Source: Trichomonas tenax (lineage: Eukaryota; Parabasalia; Trichomonadida; Trichomonadidae). Taken from it: a DNA stretch of 52,358 bases. Below the pieces are notes generated by a model. The model was not told where the DNA came from. It saw only the letters and a program-made list of their open reading frames with translations, and did no database searches. Every line of letters begins with the position of its first letter. Position 1 is the stretch's first letter. The translations under genes and the position numbers were made by a program. Shown here one piece after another: positions 18,622-28,731 of the stretch. The DNA is taken from NCBI GenBank assembly GCA_023091735.1, contig JALKBU010000275.1, positions 1 to 52,358 on the forward strand, read 5' to 3'.

Positions 18622-21336
18622 TTATATTGGGAACTCTGTGTGCTGTTGGCTCTTAACAGGTACAATAGGTGGCGGTGGCTGTCCATTTGCACGTGGATTT
18701 CTCTCGAGTTTGGAATCGTCCCAGACACCTTTTCTATTCATCGGAAGCTTCGGAGGAACGATTCCTTTGTCATCGTATTTGACTTTCATTGTTAGCTTTG
18801 GCGGTGTTGATACCATTGTTGGATCATCGTAGATTGGGAAATATGGCGGTCTGGAAGGTGGAGAACGTGGATACATTTCGCTGATATCTTCTGCCTGCAT
18901 CATCTGCTGTAGTTGCTGCTGCATTTGTTGTTGAATTTGCATCTGAGGATTCATTTGCTGCATTTGCATTTGCTGTGACATAATCTGTGGTGATATGACT
19001 TGGGGCTGAGGAGCATTTTGGCCGGCACTCTGAGGAGAGATGAAATTCTTCTGTTTCTTCATTGGGTTCTGCATCTTATGGGAAATGATGATTGTTTTTT
19101 GCGACTTGTTGACTTCTTCCTGCCTCCTCTGTTGTAGAGATGGCATCAGATCCTTTGTAGTTCCAAGAGGATCGAATACTTCCATCGTCAACTTCAAGAA
19201 TCTCTTCTCTGGGTTGACTCCTCTGTCTGAGAATTCGGTGTCAGTCTGGGAATACTCTGACTCCATTTCAACAACAAAGTTCTCGAAAGAAGACACTGAG
19301 CATACCGAAAGCTGGGGCCTGACTTGCATCTGAGATATAAAAAGAGGCTGAGAGATTGATATTGATGGAGTCGTTGAAAAAAGTTCTTTGTCAACCATAG
19401 TGTCGATTTCCGGTGGTCGTTTCTTCGAGTGTGGAGAACCAACTGTCGGCCTGTGTGGTATTTTTTGCCCAGCAGGCGGTGCAGGAGGAACTTTCACGCT
19501 TGTCGGTGATGTCTTTTGGATGACAATTTCATCAGCGTCATCATTATTACTCTCGTTTTGCTCCTGTTTTTCGAACTGAGGTTTTGTCTCTTTTTCTGTT
19601 TCTTCCTTTTTATCATTTTCCTTCTCTTTAGTATTCTCCTCATTATCCTTGCTTTTTCTCGGTGGGAACTCAACCTCTATATCAAATATGTGATCGTCCT
19701 CAATTGTAAATAGCAAAGCATCATCGCTGCTGCTCGAATGAACAACTGGATGCGGCTTTTCCTCGTTGTGTGCTTGAGCTTTAATAGCAAGAAGAACACC
19801 ATCGCCAATGAGTCTTGATGTCCTTGTTGGTGGCTCACTGTTAGGTTGCCTGTCTGCATCTTCTGAGTTAGTTCTCCGCTTTTTGGTGACTTTGATTGAT
19901 TTTGTTTTCCCCGGTTTTGGAAGCTCAGAGTCATCTCTCGATGCGTTTCTAGGGCTTCCAATGTCTTCGCCTTTGAACTTTATTGTTGGCGACTTTGATC
20001 TGTTCGCTTTTGGCGACTTCACGCGCTGTGTCAAGTGTTCCAATCTTGAAACAGTCTGAAAGCTGCATGAAAATACAGTGCAGTCCTGTCCCCACAAAAC
20101 TTTTGCATCGAAGACAGCTTCTGTCATTCTCTGTGCCTTCTTTTTGATTGACTGTATGAAATTCTTGTTGTAAGTCAAGCTGATGGAGTTGTTTGTGATT
20201 TTTTCGTTGAAGCTATCACTAAATATATCTAATTTTCCCTCGATCGATTCGAAGCATGCAAACTTGAAACCCTTCATCAGCAGGTTGCTGCATGATGAAA
20301 AATTCTTGTAAGCATATGAAAGAATTTGAGATAATGAGTCGCATAATTCTGGCTCATCTATTACGGAATTTCCTATTATTTTTATGATCGGATTTGAAAG
20401 CATGTTGTTGTGTGTTGATTGATGAAGAAATCTGTAAAGAAGAACTTCGACATCGTCTGTTTTCATCTTAATTTCTTTTTGTGCGAGGTATTGAAGTGCG
20501 CTTTGAAGAAGAGGAGAAAAATGAGTGTATGAGTTAACAACACTTGTTGCAGATTTAACAATAGCTTCGTTTTTGTCCAATAAAATTCCAAGCCGAAAAA
20601 TAAGTGACTTCTCGATATCATCTGTGGCATCTGTCAAGAAAAGAGGAAGGGACTGTGTCAGTATTTTCATGAAATCGTATTGATTTGGACATGTTTTGAA
20701 AAATTGAATAAGTAGCTCAATCGATCGACAACGCTGTGTTGAATTGATTCTTTTGTAATCGCTTCGTTCCCAGCGTATGTGGAACGGCCTAATTGCGCCC
20801 GGTCCGTGCTCATCCATGATGCAAAGATAGATAAACCAGGGAAAAGCTTCTTGCTCAGGCGATTTGAGGAGATTTGCTGATATAAAAGAAAAGATTGTTA
20901 ACTTCTCTATGTGAGAGACTAAACTAGGAAGAATTATTTCCGAAGATTCGAATATTGTCGTCATTTCTTGAGGCCAATAATTAAAAGCGGACGAAAGAAT
21001 AATAGTGGAAGTCACCAAACGTGGGTTATATGGATTTGCTTCGTCAATTAAGAAATTTAACAGTTTTTCTGTATATTGTTTATCTGTCGTTAGAAACTTC
21101 AACAACGAAGTGTTGGTCGACGTAAACAAACCCGATATATTGCATAGAATGTTTGGGTCGATTGTCTCTTGCAAAATCGATATAATTGAATTTAATGAAT
21201 TCTCATTAACGAGAAAACTCGTCAATTCTCGCGTTTTCATTCTGTAGGCTGGAATTAAATCGTCGCATCTGAGTATCTGAATCATCTCGGGGTTCTTCTG
21301 ACGAATAATCACCGAGATATTCATATTCTCACTCAT
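18622..21336 (-). CDS. SAPS-domain-like protein phosphatase 6 regulator
   Basis: A 904-residue protein. Residues about 18-390 are an all-helical repeat region that opens with ILRCDDLIPAYRMKTRELTS and FLVNENSLNSIISIL. This matches the start of SAPS (Sit4/PP6-associated) domains, where an acidic-hydrophobic stretch precedes the K-x-[ND]-x-x-L-x-x-[FY]-[LI] pattern. Later helices (LLNFL, SEIILPSLVSHIEKLTIFSF, ISANLL) follow the same order as the family. The C-terminal half is disordered: Ser/Pro/Lys/Glu-rich, with a PPAPPAGQKIPHRP stretch and a Gln/Met-rich run (QMQQMNPQMQIQQQM) at about 800-850. PP6 regulators of animals and yeast likewise pair a SAPS domain with a long disordered tail. The gene converges on the acidic-repeat gene with a 105-bp gap. 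A generic armadillo-like protein is the alternative. Confidence 0.55.
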   Translation of the reverse strand: MSENMNISVIIRQKNPEMIQILRCDDLIPAYRMKTRELTSFLVNENSLNSIISILQETIDPNILCNISGLFTSTNTSLLKFLTTDKQYTEKLLNFLIDEANPYNPRLVTSTIILSSAFNYWPQEMTTIFESSEIILPSLVSHIEKLTIFSFISANLLKSPEQEAFPWFIYLCIMDEHGPGAIRPFHIRWERSDYKRINSTQRCRSIELLIQFFKTCPNQYDFMKILTQSLPLFLTDATDDIEKSLIFRLGILLDKNEAIVKSATSVVNSYTHFSPLLQSALQYLAQKEIKMKTDDVEVLLYRFLHQSTHNNMLSNPIIKIIGNSVIDEPELCDSLSQILSYAYKNFSSCSNLLMKGFKFACFESIEGKLDIFSDSFNEKITNNSISLTYNKNFIQSIKKKAQRMTEAVFDAKVLWGQDCTVFSCSFQTVSRLEHLTQRVKSPKANRSKSPTIKFKGEDIGSPRNASRDDSELPKPGKTKSIKVTKKRRTNSEDADRQPNSEPPTRTSRLIGDGVLLAIKAQAHNEEKPHPVVHSSSSDDALLFTIEDDHIFDIEVEFPPRKSKDNEENTKEKENDKKEETEKETKPQFEKQEQNESNNDDADEIVIQKTSPTSVKVPPAPPAGQKIPHRPTVGSPHSKKRPPEIDTMVDKELFSTTPSISISQPLFISQMQVRPQLSVCSVSSFENFVVEMESEYSQTDTEFSDRGVNPEKRFLKLTMEVFDPLGTTKDLMPSLQQRRQEEVNKSQKTIIISHKMQNPMKKQKNFISPQSAGQNAPQPQVISPQIMSQQMQMQQMNPQMQIQQQMQQQLQQMMQAEDISEMYPRSPPSRPPYFPIYDDPTMVSTPPKLTMKVKYDDKGIVPPKLPMNRKGVWDDSKLERNPRANGQPPPPIVPVKSQQHTEFPI

Positions 21337-21936
21337 CGCGATATTTTACAAAAAAAAATAAATAAAAATAACCTCACTGATGGCATATTTGGATTTGCCT
21401 TTAATACATAAACGAATATCGCGTGTTAAAAGCTGACATTGTAACGAATCTTTTGTTAATTTTTCTGTTGTATTTGATTTTTATTGAATAAAACATCTTC
21501 ACTATGATATCAGTTTGAGTTCATTAGAAAATTAAATGTTTATCTCGAATTTTTTGTTTTTTCAAAATATAAAATATGATTAAATGAAATTTTTAGCCAT
21601 TATTATGAAATAGCATATATTATGCTATAGATTTACAGTATTTATATGATATTAAAAAAATTGAACAAAATAAAGCTGATAACACATATGTACTAGATTA
21701 TCTACAGATAATTCATTTAGTAAAATTAATTTTTATTTTGTATTATCATGAATATAAGATATAAGCATACAGAAGTTAATATAAACAGATATTTTCTCAA
21801 TAACTATGCTTTATGTTAGGTTTGTCATGAATCTTTCCTTGTTGTATATATAATTGCAAATGAGATTGTCGAGGAAAATGCATGTTTTTATGTTCGAGGA
21901 AAGCTGAAATAAAATATTGGCTGTCACTTTTCAAAA
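21337..21936. promoter_or_regulatory. Divergent promoter region with clear initiator
   Basis: A 600-bp AT-rich gap between the SAPS-like and NET-domain genes. TCACTTTTCAAAA lies directly before the right-hand ATG (from about 21924), a textbook trichomonad initiator with a leader near 11 nt. On the left-hand gene the nearest TCAGT is about 45 nt away. The rest is featureless. Confidence 0.6.
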
Positions 21937-22623
21937 ATGAATCCAAATGAAAATGAAAAATTGCTTTCTATTGTTTTAGAGTTAAAGAAACATCCATTAA
22001 TCGAGTTTCTTCAGAGAGTTGATACTCAGCTCATCATCAAAAAGGGAGGTCACACATTCCAAGTTTCGAATAATACAAATTTTGATAAAATAACACAGAA
22101 ATTAAAGTCATACGGTTATAAGACAAAAGAAGAATGGTATGCAGACATGAAAAGCCTTATATATCCGCACTGGGAACTTGACAATCTCACAGAATTTGAA
22201 ATATCCCTTTGTCAGAAACTCAATCGAGAAATAAACCACATGCTGGACAAACTTATTGCAGGTGTCGGTTTATACTCGGGCAACAAATGGGGAAAGTGCG
22301 TTTTTAATTTACAAGATTCTTTGCAATGCCAAATTGCTGATTCTCCGAAGATATTCCAGCTTCCATACAGGCAAATTGTAAGAAAACCGAAAGTTACAAC
22401 ATTGGGAGTGAAAACATATGAAGATATTATTAAAATTGTCGAGGACCTTCCAAAAGAAGAGTCAAAGCATATACTCAAGATAATTAAGAATAATGAGAAG
22501 GATATTCATTTAGATGAGAACGGCGATAATGAAATTGAAATTACAAAGCTTTCTGCAACAACTATAGAAGAAATACGCAAATACCTGAAAAGCTATCTTA
22601 AGAAACAGCGTCATAATTCATAA
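21937..22623 (+). CDS. NET (extra-terminal) domain protein with bromodomain-like N-terminus
   Basis: A 228-residue protein, probably chromatin-associated. The C-terminal 160-223 matches the NET domain of BET proteins: LPKEESKHILKIIKNNE, then the acidic DNEIEITKLSATTIEEIRKY and LKSYL. NET domains bind short basic motifs of chromatin remodelers and other partners. Residues about 20-106 have bromodomain order (FLQRVDTQ, FDKITQKLKSYGYKTKEEWY, AD..SLIYPHW, then a long final helix LCQKLNREINHMLDKL), but the PxDL/ZA-loop and the acetyl-lysine Asn (YN) are not evident, so acetyl-lysine binding is doubtful. The stop is read within TAAAAA, as is common for trichomonad polyadenylation signals. The start is fixed by the initiator just upstream. 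The 3' end is 79 bp from the convergent prominin-like gene. Confidence 0.65.
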   Translation: MNPNENEKLLSIVLELKKHPLIEFLQRVDTQLIIKKGGHTFQVSNNTNFDKITQKLKSYGYKTKEEWYADMKSLIYPHWELDNLTEFEISLCQKLNREINHMLDKLIAGVGLYSGNKWGKCVFNLQDSLQCQIADSPKIFQLPYRQIVRKPKVTTLGVKTYEDIIKIVEDLPKEESKHILKIIKNNEKDIHLDENGDNEIEITKLSATTIEEIRKYLKSYLKKQRHNS

Positions 22624-22702
22624 AAATTTGTTATTAATTTTTGTTATCTAAAAGAAATGGCATTGATAAATTATTAAATTTAAAGTTTTAATTAACATGA
22701 AC

Positions 22703-24679
22703 TTAATCTTTCTTGTCATTGCTGTATTCAGAGTAGTAATCATCACTGCCATCTTCGACCGTAACTGCCTTCATTGTCTTTCTACGGGAGCAGATTGAGA
22801 ACATGACGCAGATAGAGCCGATAAGCATGACGCAGCATGAAACTAACCATAAGGAGCCACCACTAACAACATTGGAACAGAGGGCATTCTTGATTGGGGA
22901 ATAAACGGCACAAAGGTCACTGCAAGTAAGGTTATTACTTAAGAAGTTGAAAATTGTGTTATTGAAGTTTTTAACGAAATCATCAATTAAATTCTGTGTG
23001 TAGTTTGTAGAGTTTGTCATTGCTGGGCCAATCTGCCTAGCATAGTCGATGGACTTTGAAACATCATCCATCATAGATGTAAGCTTTGAATTAAGATGTT
23101 GGTCTAAACCGACATCAAAGTAATCATCGATGGCATTTTGTAAAACTGCATTTGCCCTGCAAGTGGGGATTAGATTAATCGTATCTTTGAGATTCTGTTT
23201 CTGACTGATTGCATCCTTTAATGAATTAAGCTCGAGGGAACTCTGGTTGATATTGGTTGCATCATTAAGTGCACCAATGGCATCATCTGCATTAACAGCT
23301 GTAAGTTTGCCTGCGATCTGATCCTTGAATTCAAGTAAGTGCTTGTTAACATTGAACTTGTCTTCGAGATCAAGGAGGTTGTAAAGAGACTTGTCGGTGC
23401 CATTGCAGAACAAAGCATCTTTAAGGGAAGCATTTGGTGATAATGTATCGCCTACAAAATTCTGGGCGATTGTTTCCATATGTGGACACATATCTGTGAA
23501 TACAATTACAATGATAGCAAAAACAAATGACGGGAGACCGAATAAAAATGCAAATAAGGCGCCCCATGATGGGAAAGAAAAAGCAAGGCAGCGGCAGCAG
23601 CAACCGTTAAAGAAGTAAATAACGGCATAAGCGATGCAAATTAAAGCCAAAACAGCAACTGCGATGTAGATAACAAGGTTAATATATTTCTTGGCTGGCT
23701 GAATATAACTTTTATCAACTTTAGCAATTGAATCAATAAATCTCTCGTAATTTACAGATTCGATAGAACTATTGAGCTTCGTGTTAAAATCATCAACTTG
23801 TGGTTGAATGTTTCCTTTAGCCTGAGCAATTGAATTACTGATTTTATCTCTTGTTTCTTCAATCTTGCCGATTTTGTTCTTGAAAGCGGCCATCTTGTCT
23901 TTGACATCTTTGAGGATGTTAGAAATTTTTGAGTTATCAATAAGCGGCTCTAATCGAGTTGAGCAAGCTGTCCATTGTGTATTGACTGTATTTGCCTTTG
24001 TCTGCAATTCACCGGTTGAGTAGCTGTAAGCCTCATTAGATTTGGTAACAGCATTATCAACTTTCGTCTTGACTTCAGCAATTATATCTGTAATTTGGTT
24101 AACGAAATGCTCGAAAGTATCGATAGCATCTTTCAAAAGGCCCCTAATCATGTTCATAGCTTTTCCAATGAAGTCACTGATATCACCAACAAGGTTATTG
24201 ACAAACGTGTTCAATTTTGATTTGATTTTAGCAATATTGCCAACACCAGCAGAGAAGTTGCCGGAAGCAACGAAGAAAATAACGATTGAAATGAGCATAA
24301 TTCCAACGAAAACAAGGTGAGGAATAGCACCGCGCCAAGTAAACTTCTTTGTCTTCTTGGGCCTGAAAACGCAGAAAGCCCAGCATTGGCTGCATGAAAA
24401 GAAAATGATCTCCAAAATAACGATGATTAAAACTAAAACAGCGAAGCCAGCAATTGAAACGGCATATGTCTGCATGCCTTGAACAACATTATCATAAGGG
24501 AATGTTGTGTTGGTTTGGTTGATGCCAATCTTCTGGTACAAATTGCCAATTGTAATTAATTTGAAAGTTGAATTGGCATATTTCTTAACGAAGGCTCCTA
24601 GACTGGAAGGCGGGTCGAATTCGCAATCAGCGACGTCGTTCGGAGGTACAAAAGCAATGCTAAGTAAGAAAGAAAGCAT
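22703..24679 (-). CDS. Prominin-like five-span membrane protein
   Basis: 658 residues. A short hydrophobic N-terminus (MLSFLLSIAFVPP, likely signal peptide) is followed by a small ectodomain with N-glycosylation sites (NST, NQT, NTT). TM1 is at about 73-95, a short Cys-containing cytoplasmic loop (CSQCWAFC), then TM2 at about 119-140. A helical, coiled-coil-like loop of about 190 residues follows, then TM3 at about 334-357, a CCCRC loop (360-364) and TM4 at about 373-395. A second loop of about 210 residues with several Cys and NxT sites precedes TM5 at about 606-629 and an acidic, Tyr-containing tail. This order and the Cys-rich inner loops match prominin (CD133) topology; prominins sit in plasma-membrane protrusions and bind cholesterol. 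Sequence identity to prominin is not evident by eye, so the call rests on topology and loop cysteines. Start: first ATG. Confidence 0.5.
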   Translation of the reverse strand: MLSFLLSIAFVPPNDVADCEFDPPSSLGAFVKKYANSTFKLITIGNLYQKIGINQTNTTFPYDNVVQGMQTYAVSIAGFAVLVLIIVILEIIFFSCSQCWAFCVFRPKKTKKFTWRGAIPHLVFVGIMLISIVIFFVASGNFSAGVGNIAKIKSKLNTFVNNLVGDISDFIGKAMNMIRGLLKDAIDTFEHFVNQITDIIAEVKTKVDNAVTKSNEAYSYSTGELQTKANTVNTQWTACSTRLEPLIDNSKISNILKDVKDKMAAFKNKIGKIEETRDKISNSIAQAKGNIQPQVDDFNTKLNSSIESVNYERFIDSIAKVDKSYIQPAKKYINLVIYIAVAVLALICIAYAVIYFFNGCCCRCLAFSFPSWGALFAFLFGLPSFVFAIIVIVFTDMCPHMETIAQNFVGDTLSPNASLKDALFCNGTDKSLYNLLDLEDKFNVNKHLLEFKDQIAGKLTAVNADDAIGALNDATNINQSSLELNSLKDAISQKQNLKDTINLIPTCRANAVLQNAIDDYFDVGLDQHLNSKLTSMMDDVSKSIDYARQIGPAMTNSTNYTQNLIDDFVKNFNNTIFNFLSNNLTCSDLCAVYSPIKNALCSNVVSGGSLWLVSCCVMLIGSICVMFSICSRRKTMKAVTVEDGSDDYYSEYSNDKKD

Positions 24680-26529
24680 TTATTTTTCTAAAACTAAACT
24701 AAAAAACGGTTTTCTAAAATTCTTCATAAATTTATATTCTAGGGATTGTATTTATAATATATTTTGAAAAAACCATTGAAAAATCTCTTCTTCTGAATAG
24801 CAACGACAATTGAAAATTTGTGGGAAAAACCGAAATCGAAGATTTAAAATTTTGAAATTGTGTATACTATAAGTAGATCTATCCTCGAAAACACGACTCA
24901 GAAAAAGTTCATTGCAAAGAAAAATTGAAGACCAATTTTTTCAATTCTAAAATCATTTTGATGCAGAATAATGCATTTGGCAATATTTTTGTTCACAAAA
25001 AAATTGAATGTTTAATCCTCAACTTGGTTATTTATAACTCTAAAGTGCAGTTTTCACTTATAAACTATATAAATTTTGCGAGTCGTGATCATCAATATAC
25101 TTTTGACTTTGGAGCTGAGCTTCGCTATGGTATCTGCAGTTATTTCGCCAAGAAAAATGAAAAATTAATAGCAAATAAACCAACAAAAAAGTATAAAAAT
25201 TCTCTGAAAAACTTAATTGTATCGTTTTGAATGGTGATCCTTATTCAACAAAAGATTAAAGCAAATTTTTTGATGACGAATTTGTGAGAAAATACAGAAA
25301 ACTTTATTTTTCGCGATTATTCTGTTTGCCATTGTCTGGAAGTAAGGAATATCAAATAAAAACTCGCAATAATAACTCGACTTGGATGCAACTTCAAAAA
25401 TCACCAAATGACTTTTGAATATATATCTCCATATGTTAATGGACTCTAACTTGTGTGGAAAATGAAATGTACACAAAATTTAAGTTGTTCATGGATTTAA
25501 CTATACCATAACATAAGCTTAACTTTTTGCAATACAACTTTGTCGTAAGGTGAAGGTTTTCCTGTGAATGTTTGTTTTGAGACAATATTTGACACTTACA
25601 TGTAATGAATTTATTGATCGAAAACTTTACTTGTCGAATTAATAAATCTTGATCCATTGAATTATTCATTCTGGATTAGGAAAGACTTTTAATACAATTC
25701 TATAGTTTACACAAAATAAATATTTCAATTTTTTAGAAATAAAATTGTTAAATTAACATGTTAGAATGATATTCTTCAATTTCTAAATTAGTTAAGAAGC
25801 TAATATCAAATGGAGTAAAAGGCTGAGACATTCCTGCCGATAGGAATGAGTTTCAAACTCGAAAGAATGAAGATATTAAAACTTTCGACGAAATTATTTT
25901 CGAATAAGTAAAGCTTTTCATGTTTCTGGTAGGATAGAAGGTGTAGAATTAATTGCTTTATAGATCAAGATAGTGAGCAATTGAAAAGCTTGGAGTTTTT
26001 ATAGCGAAAAGAACGTCTTCATGACTATAGCCATTTGTTTACAAAGCGGTTTTGATAAACATTAATTTTTATTTAAAAATGCTGTATCATAATATGCATA
26101 AATAATAGATTCCAAATCAATGTCTTGCTAGAAATAAATTGTGATGACATTGAATTTGATCTTGATAGAAAGATGTTTGAAAAATTCAAGGAATCAAGAT
26201 TGACGATTTTGAGCGAAGCTCAATTATCTCAAAAGTCTAACTCAAAATCGCAAAATTTCAATCTGCATTGCATGGCAGAAAAATTGTTCTTTGTCAAAAA
26301 AATATTGTCATCACATGATAATTATTCAGTTCTTTTGATGCAAAACTAATTACCTTTGAAAACTCTATCATAATATCTCTATGACTTGATAAAATATAAC
26401 AGAATCATCTAATCGGGAACTTGTTATTAAGCTGAACCCAGGATTATACGATAATGGTGCTATAGCCTGATTGGAGGTTAATATGTTGGACTCGATTTCA
26501 TGAGGTTAAACATATATCATACAATTTTA
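24680..26529. other. Long intergenic, no supported gene
   Basis: About 1.85 kb between two minus-strand genes. Two adjoining hairpins stand out at about 25832-25861 (CATTCCT...AGGAATG and GAGTTT-C-AAACTC). A plus-strand frame at 26125-26349 (CDDIEFDLDRKMFEKFKESR) looks mildly protein-like, but I found no ATG-plus-initiator start for it. I see nothing else. Confidence 0.45.
25832..25861. repeat. Two adjoining short hairpins
   Basis: CATTCCT and AGGAATG form a 7-bp stem with a 6-base loop, immediately followed by GAGTTT/AAACTC with a one-base centre. The second is too tight to fold as RNA, but as DNA it is a near-perfect palindrome. It does not fit a tRNA. Confidence 0.5.
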
Positions 26530-28446
26530 TTAATTATTATTAACAAGAACTTTTGGAACTGCTAGGGGATTAACTATTGACTTCCTTACAACTGTCGAGA
26601 AGTCATGAATAAGAACAATTGAGAATTCCTGGACTGTTGAAGCAACCATGAGATCACTTTGAAGTATTTTCATCCAGCAGGATTCAGCTAAATCCCATGC
26701 CTGTATCTCACTTGAATCGCAGTTTTCTACAAAGAAAGGATTCTTCATTACCAGGCTTCCCACTAATATCATCGATGAGAAGAAAGTTAAAGACGTAGAT
26801 TGCAGGAAAAACTGGATGAAGAACTCAGAATCACCATCACCTGCTAGGTAAACATTTTGGAATATCTGAACAAGGATGTGCTGTCTATTCATAAATGTGA
26901 AACAGTCTAAGCAGCGAACAAGCTTTAGCGCTTCGAAGAAAAGAAACTCTGAAGATTTAGAGAGCTTTGAGCTAAAATCAAAGAAGTTCTGAGTTTGTGA
27001 TGAATTTTTCTCAATGATATCTTTCCACATTTTATCTAAGCGCCAAAACAGGATTTCATTTTGTTGTCTCTTAAGTTCGTAATAAGAGTCAAGAAGCTTC
27101 AAGAATAAAATCTTCTTTTGTGCGCTTGACTTGACCTTATTTGAGTAAAACAAATAAGTATCTTGCATTAAGTGAGCGTTCTTGAATTCATGCTGCTGGA
27201 GCACTTTGTCAATAACGTGATGGAACCACAAGTTGATATTTTGTGTCAGCACTTCGTGCCAGGCATCAATTTTCTTTGTTTTGAGTTGTTCAAAGATGAA
27301 AGGATACAAAAATTCGTACTTTGGGTCATCGAATAATTCTAACTTTGCATATGGAGCGAGGTTCTTCGAACTAGTTCTAGAAACAGCCTTTCTTGGATAT
27401 ACAACACACCAGAAATGTCCAGCCTTGACTTCTTCAGTAAAGTTCTGGAACTCTTCATTAGATAAAACGTCAGGCCTCATTCCTGTTAATTCGAGAGTTT
27501 CTACTAATTCAACCATCTCTCCTAAACAGACATATAACTGCATTCCAGTGACGTTGATATATGAGTCAATTGATGGCAGTTGGCATCCAACAGATTTCGA
27601 CAATATTTCATCGATTAAAGTATCTCTTGTGCTGTGGACTTTTTTAAGTATTCCTTCGTAAATATTCTTGAATGGTGCGACAATTGAGACACTTAAGTAC
27701 TTCTCTATAATCGGTAAACATGATCTAGTCCAGAAAAGATGCCAAATTGCTTTTGGTTCCCATTTGAGATCCTTCAAATTCTTCATTATGAGTATGTGTT
27801 GTTCTATAATCAGTGATGACGAAGAAACTAGTAATTTTCTTAGTTTTGCTGCAAAATATTCTTGACATTCTTCAATATCGAATGATGAATTTGTATATAG
27901 AAAGACACCGAGTTCGTCAACGAAATGTGAGATAAATGATTCTACATATCTGAACATAAAAGGTCCACTAAAAAAATTTTTCAAAATTTGGCCTGTAAGC
28001 TTGAAGTCACACTCTTGAATGACTAATCTGTAGAACTTAAACGCGTATTCAATATGCTCTAGCGAACAAAAATATCCAAATAAAGATGGAATTGTGTATC
28101 TGATCAACTTTTGAAACCACTGAGGTCGCTTTTGCGATGTCTTGATGATTTCTATGAGGATATCAGGTCTTTCATATAAGAATCCAATTAAAAATCCGGA
28201 GCTTTGAATTAATTGCGATATTCCGAAGAAATTTCCAAGTTGCACAGGATAAAATATGTTGCTGTACATTCTGTCAATCTCATCAGATGTTTTTTCTGGT
28301 AGGTCTTCATCGATATAATCTTGCATCGCGATAAAGCCTGATCTCGACAGTTTCAGGCAATCTTTCAGTAGATTTTCGTATGAAGACTGAAGTTTGTTCA
28401 TCAATATGTTGCATTTTGAGGATAGACGCTGTATATTCAGCGCCAT
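26530..28446 (-). CDS. Uncharacterised helical protein, possibly RasGAP-like
   Basis: 638 residues, soluble, almost entirely alpha-helical, with no signal or membrane segment. I do not recognise it firmly. The stretch KNFFSGPFMFRYVESFISHF (about 175-195), after long helices containing EYAFKFYRLVI, resembles the helical core of RasGAP-type domains, but the arginine-finger and FLR signature are not evident. The C-terminal half (about 300-638) is rich in aromatic residues and hydrophobic helices (EFFIQFFLQSTSLTFF) and shows no motif. Start: first ATG, no clear initiator nearby. It lies 286 bp from the next minus-strand gene. It may be a trichomonad-specific vesicle-traffic or small-GTPase regulator, but that is only a guess. 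Confidence 0.6.
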   Translation of the reverse strand: MALNIQRLSSKCNILMNKLQSSYENLLKDCLKLSRSGFIAMQDYIDEDLPEKTSDEIDRMYSNIFYPVQLGNFFGISQLIQSSGFLIGFLYERPDILIEIIKTSQKRPQWFQKLIRYTIPSLFGYFCSLEHIEYAFKFYRLVIQECDFKLTGQILKNFFSGPFMFRYVESFISHFVDELGVFLYTNSSFDIEECQEYFAAKLRKLLVSSSSLIIEQHILIMKNLKDLKWEPKAIWHLFWTRSCLPIIEKYLSVSIVAPFKNIYEGILKKVHSTRDTLIDEILSKSVGCQLPSIDSYINVTGMQLYVCLGEMVELVETLELTGMRPDVLSNEEFQNFTEEVKAGHFWCVVYPRKAVSRTSSKNLAPYAKLELFDDPKYEFLYPFIFEQLKTKKIDAWHEVLTQNINLWFHHVIDKVLQQHEFKNAHLMQDTYLFYSNKVKSSAQKKILFLKLLDSYYELKRQQNEILFWRLDKMWKDIIEKNSSQTQNFFDFSSKLSKSSEFLFFEALKLVRCLDCFTFMNRQHILVQIFQNVYLAGDGDSEFFIQFFLQSTSLTFFSSMILVGSLVMKNPFFVENCDSSEIQAWDLAESCWMKILQSDLMVASTVQEFSIVLIHDFSTVVRKSIVNPLAVPKVLVNNN

Positions 28447-28731
28447 CCCAAAATTTTATTACTTTTCCAAATCTTATTTATTTTTATATTTTCCATAAAA
28501 TTTATTCTTTTTCAGGATTTTTCGATTAAAATATCGATTTAATCAAAAATAATTTCATGACAAATTATATATAATAGATGCTGATAACATAGATATAATA
28601 ATTTTAAAAATCATTAAATCTTATTTTTAACATTGAGATGTTGAAGGTTAGATTATTCACAGAAAGATGTTTTTAATGTTGTTTGAAATAATCTATATAC
28701 TAAGAAGTTTTATTCGTCAAAGTAATCAAAG

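Noticed and set aside
24925..25230. 101-codon plus-strand frame
   Set aside because: Lys/Asn/Ile-rich, no motif, no initiator near its ATG.
26125..26349. 74-codon plus-strand frame
   Set aside because: Mildly protein-like but no ATG with initiator and no recognised family.
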